Of a stretch of 37,782 nucleotides of DNA, positions 8,323 to 16,539 are shown in pieces. This DNA comes from an uncultured Bacteroidota bacterium (lineage in GTDB: Bacteria > Bacteroidota > Bacteroidia > Flavobacteriales > Flavobacteriaceae). A model generated the notes under the pieces. The model had not been told where the DNA came from, searched no databases, and worked only from the letters and a program-made list of their open reading frames with translations. The DNA lies in NCBI GenBank assembly GCA_903913315.1, contig CAIWKX010000014.1:1-37782 (forward strand), in the 5' to 3' direction. Made by a program: the position numbers and the translations under genes. The stretch's first letter is position 1. Every line of letters starts with the position of its first letter.

Positions 8323-9372
8323 ATGAAAAAAAAATTGATGTTATTGATTTTCTCTATTTTATTATTTTCTTGTAAACCCATTCAGGTTTCAGAACGTAAG
8401 TTTTTTACCAATGTTAAAATTGATACACTATTAAGAGAAAAAATTAGTGTTAGGTCAATAACGGTTTCATCTGATAAAGTTTGGTATGGTGCCGATAAAA
8501 ATAGAGTTGGATTTGTAAGCCTAATAGATGATAATAAGTTTGAAAGGACAATCAATAAAGATTCCTTGAAATTAGAATTTAGAAGCATTGCTCAAACCAT
8601 TAATTCTATTTTTATATTGAATGTTGGAAATCCTGCTTTTTTGTATAAGTTTTCTAAAAATATAAATGAAAAAAGTATAGTGTATGAAGAGCATAATGAT
8701 AAAGTGTTTTACGATAGTTTGCAATTTTGGAATGATAAAGAAGGAATTGCAATTGGTGATCCGATTGAAAATTGTTTGTCACTACTAATTACACATGATG
8801 GAGGTTTAACTTGGACTAAAATTCAGTGTGATAAGCTTCCTAAAGTAGTAGAAGGGGAAGCTGCTTTTGCAGCAAGCAATACCAATATTGTAATTAGAGG
8901 AAACTTAACTTGGATTGTTTCAGGGGGAAAGAAATCAAGAGTTTTTTATTCACCAAATAAAGGAAATTCATGGAACGTTTATGATACACCTATAATTCAA
9001 GGAGAAGCAATGACAGGAATTTTTACTGCTGATTTTTATAATGATAAAATCGGATTTATAGCTGGAGGTAATTATGAAAAACAAAGTCAAAATTTTCAAA
9101 ATAAAGCACTAACAATAGACGGAGGAAAAACATGGAAATTAGTTGGAGAGAATGTAGGGTTTGGTTATGCCTCTTGTGTTCAATTTGTGCCAAATAGCAG
9201 TGGTGAACAAATAGTTTCAGTTGGAACGAGCGGTTTGTTTTATTCAAAAGATAAAGGAACTACCTGGAAACAATTAAGTTCAGATAATTCCTTATTTACG
9301 ATTCGATTTATCGATAATAAAACTGCAATTGCTGCAGGTAAAGACAAAATAATTAGAATAATTTTTTTCTAA
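8323..9372 (+). CDS. Ycf48/BNR-repeat lipoprotein
   Basis: This is a predicted lipoprotein of 349 residues. I chose the ATG at 8323 because it gives a compact signal peptide (MKKKLMLLIFSILLFSC) with the lipobox cysteine at residue 17; upstream in-frame starts (ATG at 8311, TTG at 8290) only add residues. The body holds repeated Asp-box-like turns (DGGLTWTK, KGNSWNVY, DGGKTWKLV, KGTTWKQL) typical of Ycf48/sialidase-like beta-propellers, which flavobacterial annotations often call oxidoreductase or photosystem-assembly-like. No catalytic residues are evident. It converges with the sigma-factor operon with only three bases between stops. Confidence 0.87.
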   Translation: MKKKLMLLIFSILLFSCKPIQVSERKFFTNVKIDTLLREKISVRSITVSSDKVWYGADKNRVGFVSLIDDNKFERTINKDSLKLEFRSIAQTINSIFILNVGNPAFLYKFSKNINEKSIVYEEHNDKVFYDSLQFWNDKEGIAIGDPIENCLSLLITHDGGLTWTKIQCDKLPKVVEGEAAFAASNTNIVIRGNLTWIVSGGKKSRVFYSPNKGNSWNVYDTPIIQGEAMTGIFTADFYNDKIGFIAGGNYEKQSQNFQNKALTIDGGKTWKLVGENVGFGYASCVQFVPNSSGEQIVSVGTSGLFYSKDKGTTWKQLSSDNSLFTIRFIDNKTAIAAGKDKIIRIIFF

Positions 9373-9375
9373 AAA

Positions 9376-9846
9376 TTAACGTCCAATTTTTTTATCACGA
9401 TATTGTTGTAATAATTTTTTACTAAATTCTTCTTCTGCTTTTTTAAGTTTTAGAATTTTAGTAGCAGGAAGTACACCTTTTAAATTAGCAACAAATTTCT
9501 TTTTCAATTGATATAATTCATCTTCGGTATTTTCCATCTGAGATAAGACGGCAGAGGCATCTTTTTCTGATAATTTATCAATTGAATTATTTTCTGATCT
9601 ACCAAAATAAGCTTTTAGTTTTTGCTTTCTAATTTCTTGTTGTTTGCCTTCAAAAGCATTAAATAAAGGCCAAAATTTTTCGGCTTCATCTGGAGTTAAA
9701 TTTAGTTGGTTAGTTATAAAAGCCACTTTTAAAGATTTTATTTGTTCTTTTTTTTCTCTAAATCGTTCTCTCAAAGGCCCATCTTGTGCGAAATTTGCAA
9801 TGGAAATAAAGAAAAAAGCAATAGTTAGGAATTTATAATTTTTCAT
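9376..9846 (-). CDS. Spy/CpxP-like periplasmic protein, third gene of the sigma operon
   Basis: This 156-residue exported protein has a signal peptide (MKNYKFLTIAFFFISIANFAQ) and a highly charged helical body. The motif LNLTPDEAEKFWPLFNAFEGKQQEIRKQK resembles the LTxxQ-type helices of Spy/CpxP stress chaperones and of the proteins annotated in Bacteroidota as sensors of ECF-type sigma factors. It lies five bases after the membrane-bound gene at 9852-10274 and is the last gene of a sigma / anti-sigma-like / periplasmic triad. A role in sensing envelope stress and feeding it to the sigma factor is inference from gene order and family resemblance. Confidence 0.82.
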   Translation of the reverse strand: MKNYKFLTIAFFFISIANFAQDGPLRERFREKKEQIKSLKVAFITNQLNLTPDEAEKFWPLFNAFEGKQQEIRKQKLKAYFGRSENNSIDKLSEKDASAVLSQMENTEDELYQLKKKFVANLKGVLPATKILKLKKAEEEFSKKLLQQYRDKKIGR

Positions 9847-9851
9847 TTTAT

Positions 9852-10274
9852 TTAGTTTTGGGTTGTAATATATTGTTCAATTTCAGCATTATTTGAAAGA
9901 ACATCTTCAAGAGCTTCCTTTTCAATTGGGGCATTTACATCTTTTAGTTTTTCAATATCTTCTTGATCTAATAAATTAACAACATCATCATCTGATAAAG
10001 AGGTATGATTTACTAAATAACTTTCTACTTCATTAGAGGTTGTTTCTTGTTTTTTATTTTGTATCTGATAAACTATAGGAACAGCTAAACTAATTACTAA
10101 AACTGCTGCTACAGAATATAACCAACGTTTATTTCTAGAATAAAATGTGATTATCTTTGTCTCTTCTTTAGGTAGTTTTTGTAATACTCTTTCAGAAAAA
10201 TCATCAAAATAATTATCAGGAATTGTAAAGCCTGAAATTATTTTTTTGTTTGTATCTAATTCAATTTTTTTCAT
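9852..10274 (-). CDS. Single-pass membrane protein, probable anti-sigma factor
   Basis: This 140-residue protein has a cytoplasmic N-terminal segment containing GFTIPDNYFDDFSERVLQKLP, a basic run before the membrane, and one transmembrane helix (about 51-68, WLYSVAAVLVISLAVPIVY). An acidic periplasmic tail with SLSDDDVVNLLDQEDIEKL follows. The IPDNYF/FDDF(S/A)xRVLxKL start is common in Bacteroidota proteins encoded immediately after ECF sigma genes. The layout matches a small anti-sigma factor, though no zinc-binding HxxxCxxC motif is present. It sits 30 bases after the sigma gene and five before the Spy-like gene. Confidence 0.75.
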   Translation of the reverse strand: MKKIELDTNKKIISGFTIPDNYFDDFSERVLQKLPKEETKIITFYSRNKRWLYSVAAVLVISLAVPIVYQIQNKKQETTSNEVESYLVNHTSLSDDDVVNLLDQEDIEKLKDVNAPIEKEALEDVLSNNAEIEQYITTQN

Positions 10275-10304
10275 ATCTATATGACATTATTTGCTTTAAA
10301 AGGT

Positions 10305-10847
10305 TTAATCTGTATTCATAAATTCTTCAATTTTTTTCACTGCGTGATGATATGAAGCTTTTAATGCTCCAACTGATGTTCCTAGAATCTCTGACATGTT
10401 TTCATATTTAATTTCTTCGAAATATTTCATTTTGAAAACTAATTGTTGTTTTTCAGGTAATTGAGTTATTGCTTTTTGAAGTTTTGACTGAATTTCATTT
10501 CCGTCAAAATAAACATCCGATTGTAAATTTTCTACAATTTTTGTTTGCATGGCCTCACTTGTTGTACCGTTGCGCTTGGATTTATTGTTAATAAAAGTTA
10601 TAGCTTCATTAGTTGCGATCCGATACATCCATGAGAATAGTTTACTATCACCTTTGAAATTTTTTAAATGTTGAAATACTTTAATAAATGTATTTTGCAA
10701 TACATCATCAGTGTCGTCATGATTTAAAACAATATTTCGAATGTGATTATACAAAGGTTTTTGATAGGTACGCAAGAGTTTTTGAAACGCAATATTTTGC
10801 GTTTTCGGGTCTAAAAGTTCTTTTATAAAATCCTTTTCTTCTTGCAA
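10305..10847 (-). CDS. ECF-type RNA polymerase sigma factor
   Basis: This 180-residue group 4 sigma factor has region 2 at about 20-90 (DDTDDVLQNTFIKVFQHL, then SKLFSWMYRIATNEAITF for -10 recognition) and region 4 at about 115-175 (LPEKQQLVFKMKYFEEIKYENMSEILG, then VGALKASYHHAVKKI as the recognition helix). There is no ATG in a suitable place. The reading frame is bounded by an in-frame stop at 10890-10892 and the only plausible initiator is TTG at 10847, which gives MQEEKDFIKELLDPKTQ, the expected N-terminus for this family. It heads a three-gene operon with its likely membrane anti-sigma factor and a periplasmic partner. Confidence 0.9.
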   Translation of the reverse strand: MQEEKDFIKELLDPKTQNIAFQKLLRTYQKPLYNHIRNIVLNHDDTDDVLQNTFIKVFQHLKNFKGDSKLFSWMYRIATNEAITFINNKSKRNGTTSEAMQTKIVENLQSDVYFDGNEIQSKLQKAITQLPEKQQLVFKMKYFEEIKYENMSEILGTSVGALKASYHHAVKKIEEFMNTD

Positions 10848-10928
10848 TGCGCAAAATTTAACTATAGGAATAAAGATAATAGAAAAGGTTTAATCTGAAC
10901 TTGTTTCAGATTCTTTTTTATGATTTTT

Positions 10929-12029
10929 TTAGGGAATGGACGTCTCTTTAGGTTTAGTCGACGAAACTTTGGTAGAATCAGTTGGTTTGCGGTTTACAGG
11001 CTTTGGCAAAGCTTTAGGATAAACTGGAATATAAATTTCTGTAATCCATTTTGAAGGGCTATTACCATCGTTTCTGCCTCTAACATACACTTCAATCACT
11101 TGACCAGATCTATTGCGTTCAAGATGATTGTCAGAAATATAATCAAATGCCTTTTTCCAAGCTGTTTGGGTATGTGAATAATCTCCAATTAAGGTTGTTT
11201 TTAAGGAGGTATAATTTGCTAGGTTACTAGATTGAATATCACTGCCAGGCATTATGTGGATAGAATCTCTTACAGGCATGCATACTGAAAAGCCTATATC
11301 ATCATTAGCTCTGTCGTATTTATGATAAATAATAAAAGGTTTGCCAGAAATAATAATTTTGTTTTTTTTAAAGAAGTGTTCCATTCTAGGCACTAGAATC
11401 TTGATATATCTATCTACTTCTTTTTGTTTGCAATGTATAAATTGTTTTAAATAAAATCCACCAGGACGATTTACAATTCCATTTACTTTTATGTTGTAAG
11501 TATTGATTTCATGATCTAAGGTTTTGTTCAAATTTTCTAAACTTTTTTCATAAGAATCACCAACAACTGAGTTTATGCCTCCTTTAAAAAAAGCCATTAC
11601 TTTAGATTTAAAATCTAATTTACCTTTGCTTCTCCAAGTAACTTTAGTACCACCGGTGGTGTCTTTGAATTTCCAATAAATAGTAGATTGTTCTCCATTT
11701 TGAATCATTTTTTGAACAATACTATCATTATCTTTTACAAAGAAGGTTTTTAAGTTTCCTGTTCCATTATTGCTAATCCATGAGCATGAAGCTCCTATAC
11801 CCATAGTAAGTTCTGGATAATTGAATTTAATTGATTCGTCATTTTTAATCCAAGAAGCAAAAGTCTCCCAATTTCTAAAATCATTAATATAATTAAACAC
11901 AACAGCCCTAGGGTTTTTAATTACTTTACCTCTCGTTACGTCATAATTTGCTTTTTGTGTAGAAACAAATACTGTCAACCCTATGAAGATAAGGAATAGT
12001 AAAAGAAATATATATTTTATGATTCTCAT
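10929..12029 (-). CDS. SRPBCC-domain plus GyrI-like effector-binding protein, membrane-anchored
   Basis: This 366-residue protein begins with an N-terminal membrane helix (MRIIKYIFLLLFLIFIGLTVF). Next comes an SRPBCC/polyketide-cyclase-like fold (about 28-170, with VFNYINDFRNWETFASW and TKVTWRSKGKLDF). The C-terminal part (about 180-345, with KQKEVDRYIKILVPRMEHFFKKN and ending in EVYVRGRNDGNSPSKWITEIYIPV) looks like a GyrI/AraC effector-binding domain, which binds small hydrophobic ligands in other proteins. A Pro/Ser/Thr/Lys-rich tail follows. The ligand is unknown. It lies upstream of the sigma operon on the same strand with an 81-bp gap, so coupling is uncertain. Confidence 0.85.
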   Translation of the reverse strand: MRIIKYIFLLLFLIFIGLTVFVSTQKANYDVTRGKVIKNPRAVVFNYINDFRNWETFASWIKNDESIKFNYPELTMGIGASCSWISNNGTGNLKTFFVKDNDSIVQKMIQNGEQSTIYWKFKDTTGGTKVTWRSKGKLDFKSKVMAFFKGGINSVVGDSYEKSLENLNKTLDHEINTYNIKVNGIVNRPGGFYLKQFIHCKQKEVDRYIKILVPRMEHFFKKNKIIISGKPFIIYHKYDRANDDIGFSVCMPVRDSIHIMPGSDIQSSNLANYTSLKTTLIGDYSHTQTAWKKAFDYISDNHLERNRSGQVIEVYVRGRNDGNSPSKWITEIYIPVYPKALPKPVNRKPTDSTKVSSTKPKETSIP

Positions 12030-12142
12030 TAGAAGTTAAAAATTGCGACGTAAATATATTAAAATAAATCTACCGTTGAACGATTAGAAATCTAGATATT
12101 ATATTGCAATGAAATTAATAAAAAATATATTTTAGTGTTTGA

Positions 12143-12331
12143 TTAATGTCTGAAAAATATTTTTATTAAAAAAAGAATGATTATGAATCCGAAAAAGCCT
12201 AATAATATTTTATAATTCCCTTTATAAAATTGATTGTGTAATGCTTTATCTTTTCCATAAGCATATATCATTGCAATTATAAAAGCAACAAAAAACAATC
12301 CTGCAAATATCAATTGACCACTTGTAAACAT
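12143..12331 (-). CDS. Small two-helix membrane protein
   Basis: I start this at the ATG at 12331, giving 62 residues (MFTSGQLIFAGLFFVAFII and onward). The longer reading frame to 12361 would need a TTG. Two transmembrane helices (about 6-24 and 41-58) flank a basic loop (YGKDKALHNQFYKGNYK), and the protein ends in KIFFRH. Similar small proteins starting with FTxGQLIFA occur in flavobacteria as far as I recall, with no function assigned. It is divergent from the pyrophosphohydrolase gene at 12408. Confidence 0.75.
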   Translation of the reverse strand: MFTSGQLIFAGLFFVAFIIAMIYAYGKDKALHNQFYKGNYKILLGFFGFIIILFLIKIFFRH

Positions 12332-12407
12332 ATTGTATATTTTTTCAACAAAATTAAACAATTGAATTCATAATTTGTATTTTGGCTTCCTAATTAATTT
12401 ATTTAAA

Positions 12408-12791
12408 ATGCAAGACAAACTTAACGCAGTAAAAGAATTTCATACCGCTTTCAAAATTGGATTTAGTGATACTTTGAAAGCTAGTTTGGGCGAAAATAAA
12501 AATCTACTTCGCTTTAATTTAATGAAAGAAGAAAACGAAGAATATCTGGAAGCTGCTCAAAATGATGATATTGTTGAAATTGCAGATGCCTTGGGCGATA
12601 TGCTCTATATTTTGTGTGGAACAATAATAGAACACGGATTACAACATAAAATAGAAGATGTATTTAATGAAATTCAAAGAAGCAACATGAGTAAACTAGG
12701 AGAAGATGGGCAGCCTATTTATAGAGAAGACGGAAAAGTTATGAAGGGGCCAAATTACTTCAAGCCCAATTTCGAAGAGATTTTAAAGTAG
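12408..12791 (+). CDS. MazG-like nucleoside triphosphate pyrophosphohydrolase
   Basis: This 127-residue all-alpha NTP pyrophosphatase starts at the ATG at 12408 (MQDKLNAVKEFHTAF). The metal-binding signature of the MazG/PRA-PH clan is clear: EENEEYLEAAQ (ExxE) followed by EIADALGDMLYI (ExxD). Such enzymes cleave nucleoside triphosphates to monophosphate and pyrophosphate, either for pool cleaning or, in the PRA-PH branch, on phosphoribosyl-ATP in histidine synthesis. No histidine genes are nearby, so house-cleaning is the more cautious reading. It ends one base from the convergent acetyltransferase gene. Confidence 0.88.
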   Translation: MQDKLNAVKEFHTAFKIGFSDTLKASLGENKNLLRFNLMKEENEEYLEAAQNDDIVEIADALGDMLYILCGTIIEHGLQHKIEDVFNEIQRSNMSKLGEDGQPIYREDGKVMKGPNYFKPNFEEILK

Positions 12792-12792
12792 G

Positions 12793-13281
12793 TTACAAAA
12801 TCTTTTGCATAAAGACACTGTGTAGCCAACGGTCAAACTTGAATCCAGAGTCTTTTATTGTGCCTGCAATTTCAAACCCAAATTTCTTGTGAAATTCAAT
12901 ACTGCTTTGGTTTTCAGCATCGATAACGCCAATCATAGTATGTAGTTTTTGCAATTTTGCTAATTTGATTAAGTTTTCAAGAATCAATTTACCAATGCCT
13001 TTTCCAATATAATTAGGATGTGCATATACTGAATGTTCAACTGTAAACTTATAGGCTTCTCGAAATCGAAATTCACTATAATAACCAAACCCAACTAAAG
13101 TTTCATTATCAATAGCTACAATTATTGGAAATCCTTTTTTTAGTTTTTCTTCAAAAATGGCAATCTGATTTTCTAAAGTCCGAGGTTTATAATCATATAA
13201 GGCGGTTGAGTTTAGAATGTTGTAATTGATAATATCTAAAATTGCTAATGCATCTTCAATTTGATAGAGTCTGATTTCCAT
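12793..13281 (-). CDS. GNAT N-acetyltransferase, phosphinothricin/MnaT-like
   Basis: This 162-residue acetyl-CoA-dependent acetyltransferase has motif A EHSVYAHPNYIGKGIGKLILENLIKLAK (about 83-110), with the Q/RxxGxG/A-type pyrophosphate loop as YIGKGIGK. The N-terminal pattern DALAILDIINYNILNSTALYDYKPRTLE and the later VIDAENQSSIEFHKKFGFEIAGTIKDSGFKFDRW follow the PAT/MnaT branch that acetylates phosphinothricin, methionine sulfone or similar amino-acid analogues. The natural substrate cannot be told. It is a single gene lying between two plus-strand genes. Confidence 0.88.
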   Translation of the reverse strand: MEIRLYQIEDALAILDIINYNILNSTALYDYKPRTLENQIAIFEEKLKKGFPIIVAIDNETLVGFGYYSEFRFREAYKFTVEHSVYAHPNYIGKGIGKLILENLIKLAKLQKLHTMIGVIDAENQSSIEFHKKFGFEIAGTIKDSGFKFDRWLHSVFMQKIL

Positions 13282-13325
13282 AGTAAGAGAATTGACCTCA
13301 AAAATAATAAATCTTATTCAACCTC

Positions 13326-13355
13326 TTGAATTTTATTTGCAACTTTGTAACTTTG
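13326..13355 (+). promoter_or_regulatory. menD promoter
   Basis: TTG at 13326-13328 and TAACTTTG at 13348-13355 are separated by 19 bases, an exact match to the Bacteroidota TTG-N(17-23)-TAnnTTTG arrangement. The start codon lies about 50 bases downstream at 13408. Confidence 0.6.
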
Positions 13356-13407
13356 TACTTCTAAAATAAATGTAAGACAAAGCACTACTTTGTTTCCAGT
13401 AGATAAA

Positions 13408-15066
13408 ATGATATACCCAAAAATACCTTTAGCACAATCCATAATAGAAATACTTCGTGCTAAAGGAATAACCAATATAGTTATTTCTCCCGGTTCTAGA
13501 AATGCACCTTTAACTATTGGGCTTGCTAGTAATCCTGATTTTAAATGTTATAGTATTGCAGATGAGCGTTCGGCAGCTTTTTTTGCTGTAGGAATGGCCC
13601 AACAAATAAAAAAACCAGTTGCTGTAGTTTGTACCTCTGGTTCGGCTTTGCTTAATTATTATCCAGCATTTGCAGAAGCATTTTACAGTCAGATTCCATT
13701 TATTGTAATTTCTGCTGACCGACCACAGAGTAAAATTGATATTGGTGATGGACAAACTATTCGACAAGAAAATGTATTTGCTAATCATTCATTATTCAAT
13801 GCTAATCTTACCGAAAACGCATCAGATGAAAATGATTTTTTAATCAATGAAGCTATCGATAGAGCTTTCGCCAAAAGAGGGCCAGTGCATATTAATGCTC
13901 CTTTTGAAGAACCCTTATATGAAACCGTTTCCGAGTTGTCAGTTGAACCAAAAGTGATTGCTGCCCTTTCAAAAGATTTTATTTTCGACGAACCCATTTC
14001 CGAATACGCATCCATTTGGAATCAATCAAAAAAGAAATTAGTTTTAGTTGGAGTTAATGAACCTAATGCAATTGAACAAAGGTTTCTTGATATTTTAGCC
14101 AACGATCCATCAGTTGTGGTAATGAATGAAACCACGTCCAATTTACATCATCCACAGTTTATCAATACTATTGATAGTATAATTACACCTTTCACTCATG
14201 AAGATTTTATTGATTTTCAACCCGAAATCGTAGTGACTTTTGGAGGAATGATAGTTTCAAAAAGAATCAAAGCCTTTTTAAGAAAATACCAACCCCGCCA
14301 CCATTGGCATATTGATGATTTAAGAGCCTACGATACTTTTAGTTGTTTGACCAAACATTTTGAAGTGCAACCCAATTTGTTTTTTCAATCCTTTTTTATG
14401 TTGACTGAAACGGTTGAAAGTAATTACAATAAGTATTTGCAAAGCGTAAAAGCATTGCGTCAACAAAAAAGCATTGAATATCTTGCTAAAATTCCATTTA
14501 CAGATTTTAAAGTTTTTGAAAAAGTAATTCCTGCTTTGCCAAAGAATTCACAATTGCAAATTAGTAATAGTTCATCGATACGCTATGCACAATTGTTTGA
14601 TATTGAAAAAAGCATAGAGGTTTTTAGTAACAGAGGTACAAGCGGAATTGATGGTAGCACTTCAACCGCAATTGGAGCCGCAGTTGGAAGTAAAAAGCCC
14701 AATGTATTTATTGCTGGCGACATCGGGTTTTTATACGATAGCAACGCACTTTGGAACAATTACATTCCGAAAAACTTTAAGATTATTTTGATTAATAATG
14801 GAGGTGGAGGTATCTTTAGAATTTTACCCGGTCATGATGAAACTCCACTTTTCAATACTTTTTTTGAAACATCACATTGTTTGACAGCTGAATATTTGGC
14901 TAAAATGTATGGATTGAATTACCTAACGGCTAGTAGCGAAACTACTTTGGATGAGAGTTTAAAGGTTTTATTTTCAAATGATGAAAAACCAATTTTATTA
15001 GAAGTTTTCACACCAACATTAGAAAATGATAAGGTGTTGTTGCAGTATTTTAAGGAATTGGTTTAG
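13408..15066 (+). CDS. menD: 2-succinyl-5-enolpyruvyl-6-hydroxy-3-cyclohexene-1-carboxylate synthase
   Basis: MenD is a thiamine diphosphate enzyme that joins isochorismate and 2-oxoglutarate to form SEPHCHC, committing chorismate to menaquinone. From the ATG at 13408 the protein has 552 residues (a TTG at 13390 would add six). The N-terminal ISPGSRNAPLTIGLA and CTSGSALLNYYPAFAEAFY blocks carry the MenD substrate and activating residues. SNRGTSGIDGSTSTAIGAA and GDIGFLYDSNALW lead into the thiamine-binding end NNGGGGIFRILPG. Length is normal. It overlaps the end of the convergent SET-domain gene by four bases. menB, menA and menC follow within 10 kb. Confidence 0.96.
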   Translation: MIYPKIPLAQSIIEILRAKGITNIVISPGSRNAPLTIGLASNPDFKCYSIADERSAAFFAVGMAQQIKKPVAVVCTSGSALLNYYPAFAEAFYSQIPFIVISADRPQSKIDIGDGQTIRQENVFANHSLFNANLTENASDENDFLINEAIDRAFAKRGPVHINAPFEEPLYETVSELSVEPKVIAALSKDFIFDEPISEYASIWNQSKKKLVLVGVNEPNAIEQRFLDILANDPSVVVMNETTSNLHHPQFINTIDSIITPFTHEDFIDFQPEIVVTFGGMIVSKRIKAFLRKYQPRHHWHIDDLRAYDTFSCLTKHFEVQPNLFFQSFFMLTETVESNYNKYLQSVKALRQQKSIEYLAKIPFTDFKVFEKVIPALPKNSQLQISNSSSIRYAQLFDIEKSIEVFSNRGTSGIDGSTSTAIGAAVGSKKPNVFIAGDIGFLYDSNALWNNYIPKNFKIILINNGGGGIFRILPGHDETPLFNTFFETSHCLTAEYLAKMYGLNYLTASSETTLDESLKVLFSNDEKPILLEVFTPTLENDKVLLQYFKELV

Positions 15067-15479
15067 CCATGTTTCTTCCAATACTTTTTTCCATAATCAC
15101 AGAAAATTTCTTCCCCAGATTTTATTTTTCGCAGAGCAATTAGGCATACATTATTGTTTTCGTCCAAAGTTATTTTGGCATTATTCTTAAAAGTAGATTT
15201 TGAAAAACCATTGGCATCATTCGCATATTTTGCAAAACAATCAGTAGTCTTACAATCCAAAATACTTCCGTTAATTAAATTCATAAAATACTGATCGGTG
15301 CCATTATTTATTCTAATGGTTGCTTCATCAGTTGATAAGACTTCTCCTTTGAAAATTGAAATAATTTCATCTTTATAAATGGTAATAGCAGTAAATAATC
15401 CATTGCCAGAATTAGGTAGTTGCGATGTTGCTATATAAAGATAGTCAGATTCTAGAGCATCAATGGTATTATTGTCCAT
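15063..15479 (-). CDS. Short SET-domain protein
   Basis: This 138-residue protein consists of little more than a SET fold. GNGLFT (25-30) matches the N-terminal GxG motif, KYANDANG (84-91) sits where methyltransferases have the NHSC pseudoknot motif, and GEEIFCDYGKKYW (122-134) matches ELxxDYG. The histidine of the NHxxxPN motif is replaced by aspartate (Asn87-Asp88). SET proteins of this size in bacteria transfer methyl from SAM to protein lysines or are degenerate; activity here is uncertain. It overlaps the menD stop by four bases in convergent orientation. Confidence 0.85.
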   Translation of the reverse strand: MDNNTIDALESDYLYIATSQLPNSGNGLFTAITIYKDEIISIFKGEVLSTDEATIRINNGTDQYFMNLINGSILDCKTTDCFAKYANDANGFSKSTFKNNAKITLDENNNVCLIALRKIKSGEEIFCDYGKKYWKKHG

Positions 15480-15543
15480 CTTTTTTAATCAAATATAAGT
15501 TTTTTTAGGAAATTCAAAATTCTAAACTTCCTGATTCATTTCG

Positions 15544-15551
15544 TACATTTG
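15544..15551 (+). promoter_or_regulatory. -7 promoter element of the CvfB-like gene
   Basis: TACATTTG fits the TAnnTTTG consensus, 19 bases before the ATG at 15571. No convincing -33 TTG is seen. Confidence 0.4.
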
Positions 15552-15570
15552 CCCAAATGATAAGCATATT

Positions 15571-16401
15571 ATGAAAATTGGTCAGTTCAATACGTTAACG
15601 ATAGATAGAGATACCAAAGTAGGGTTGTTCCTAACGGATGGCAAAGAAGATGTTTTATTGCCTAACAAATATGTTCCAAAAGTATTTGAAATTGGAGAAG
15701 AAATTACCGTTTTTGTTTATCTAGACCATGAAGAACGTCCAGTTGCAACAACCTTAGTTCCCTATATTTTTCTAAATGAATTTGCATTATTACGGGTGAA
15801 TTATATCAATCAAATTGGTGCATTTATGGATTGGGGAATGGAAAAAGATATTCTAGTTCCATTTAAAGAACAAGCGCGTCCTATGGAAAAAGGTAAGCGG
15901 TATTTAGTTTATCTTTATATGGATGAAAAAACTAATAGGTTAGTAGCTTCTAGTAAAAGCAATCAGTTCTTGAATAACGATGTGATTACTGTTGAAAAAG
16001 GGGAAGAAGTAGATTTGATTATTTCTCACATTACAGATATTGGAATTAATGTCATTATCAATCAAAAACATAAAGGCTTGGTCTATAAAGATGAGGTGTA
16101 TGATGATGCTATTCGAACTGGAGATAAAATGAAAGGTTACATTAAAACCATTCGCCCAGATGGAAAAATTGATGTGTCATTACACAAGCAAGGTTTTGAA
16201 AATATTGAGCCTAATTCGGAAATTATTATGAATGAATTACGAGCTAGTCGTGGTTTTTTAAGACTGAATGATAATTCCAATCCAGAAGATATTAAAACAG
16301 TTCTTAAAATGAGCAAGAAAACATTTAAGAAAGCCATAGGACTTTTATATAAAGAAAAACTGATTGAGATTAAAGAGGATGGAATTTATCTAGTAAAATA
16401 G
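15571..16401 (+). CDS. CvfB-family S1 RNA-binding protein
   Basis: This 276-residue protein is made of tandem S1-like OB folds and a C-terminal winged helix, as in CvfB (YitL) of Gram-positive bacteria. Visible blocks are the opening MKIGQFNTLTIDRDTKVGLFLTD, NQIGAFMDWGMEKDILVPFKEQ (about 82-103), DIGINVIINQKHKGLVYKDEV and GYIKTIRPDGKIDVSLHKQGF (about 190-210). The last 60 residues form the winged helix (PEDIKTVLKMSKKTFKKAIGLLYKEKLIEI). CvfB binds RNA and affects virulence-factor expression in Staphylococcus; the role in Bacteroidota is not established. A clear terminator follows. Confidence 0.9.
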   Translation: MKIGQFNTLTIDRDTKVGLFLTDGKEDVLLPNKYVPKVFEIGEEITVFVYLDHEERPVATTLVPYIFLNEFALLRVNYINQIGAFMDWGMEKDILVPFKEQARPMEKGKRYLVYLYMDEKTNRLVASSKSNQFLNNDVITVEKGEEVDLIISHITDIGINVIINQKHKGLVYKDEVYDDAIRTGDKMKGYIKTIRPDGKIDVSLHKQGFENIEPNSEIIMNELRASRGFLRLNDNSNPEDIKTVLKMSKKTFKKAIGLLYKEKLIEIKEDGIYLVK

Positions 16402-16421
16402 AAATTTAAATTATTGTATAT

Positions 16422-16464
16422 ACCGCAAAATAACAAATTTTAATCTGCTATTTTGCGGTTTTTT
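16422..16464 (+). terminator. Intrinsic terminator of the CvfB-like gene
   Basis: An 11-bp perfect stem ACCGCAAAATA/TATTTTGCGGT (16422-16432 with 16449-16459) is followed by six T at 16459-16464, 20 bases after the stop codon. Confidence 0.85.
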
Positions 16465-16511
16465 AATGTTAATATTTTCTTATTCGGTATTTTTTGTTTT
16501 ACAAATTGATG

Positions 16512-16530
16512 TATATTTGTATATACAAAT
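16512..16530 (+). promoter_or_regulatory. Dioxygenase-gene promoter overlapped by a perfect 16-bp palindrome
   Basis: The -7 element TATATTTG (16512-16519) is followed within bases by the TTG start at 16540. The sequence ATTTGTATATACAAAT at 16515-16530 is its own reverse complement and overlaps both the -7 box and the expected transcription start. This is the geometry of a repressor operator; the binding protein is unknown. Confidence 0.5.
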
Positions 16531-16539
16531 GTCAACAAG

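Noticed and set aside
13510..14015. Two minus-strand frames inside menD
   Set aside because: They lie wholly within an intact, recognisable MenD coding sequence and encode nothing recognisable.
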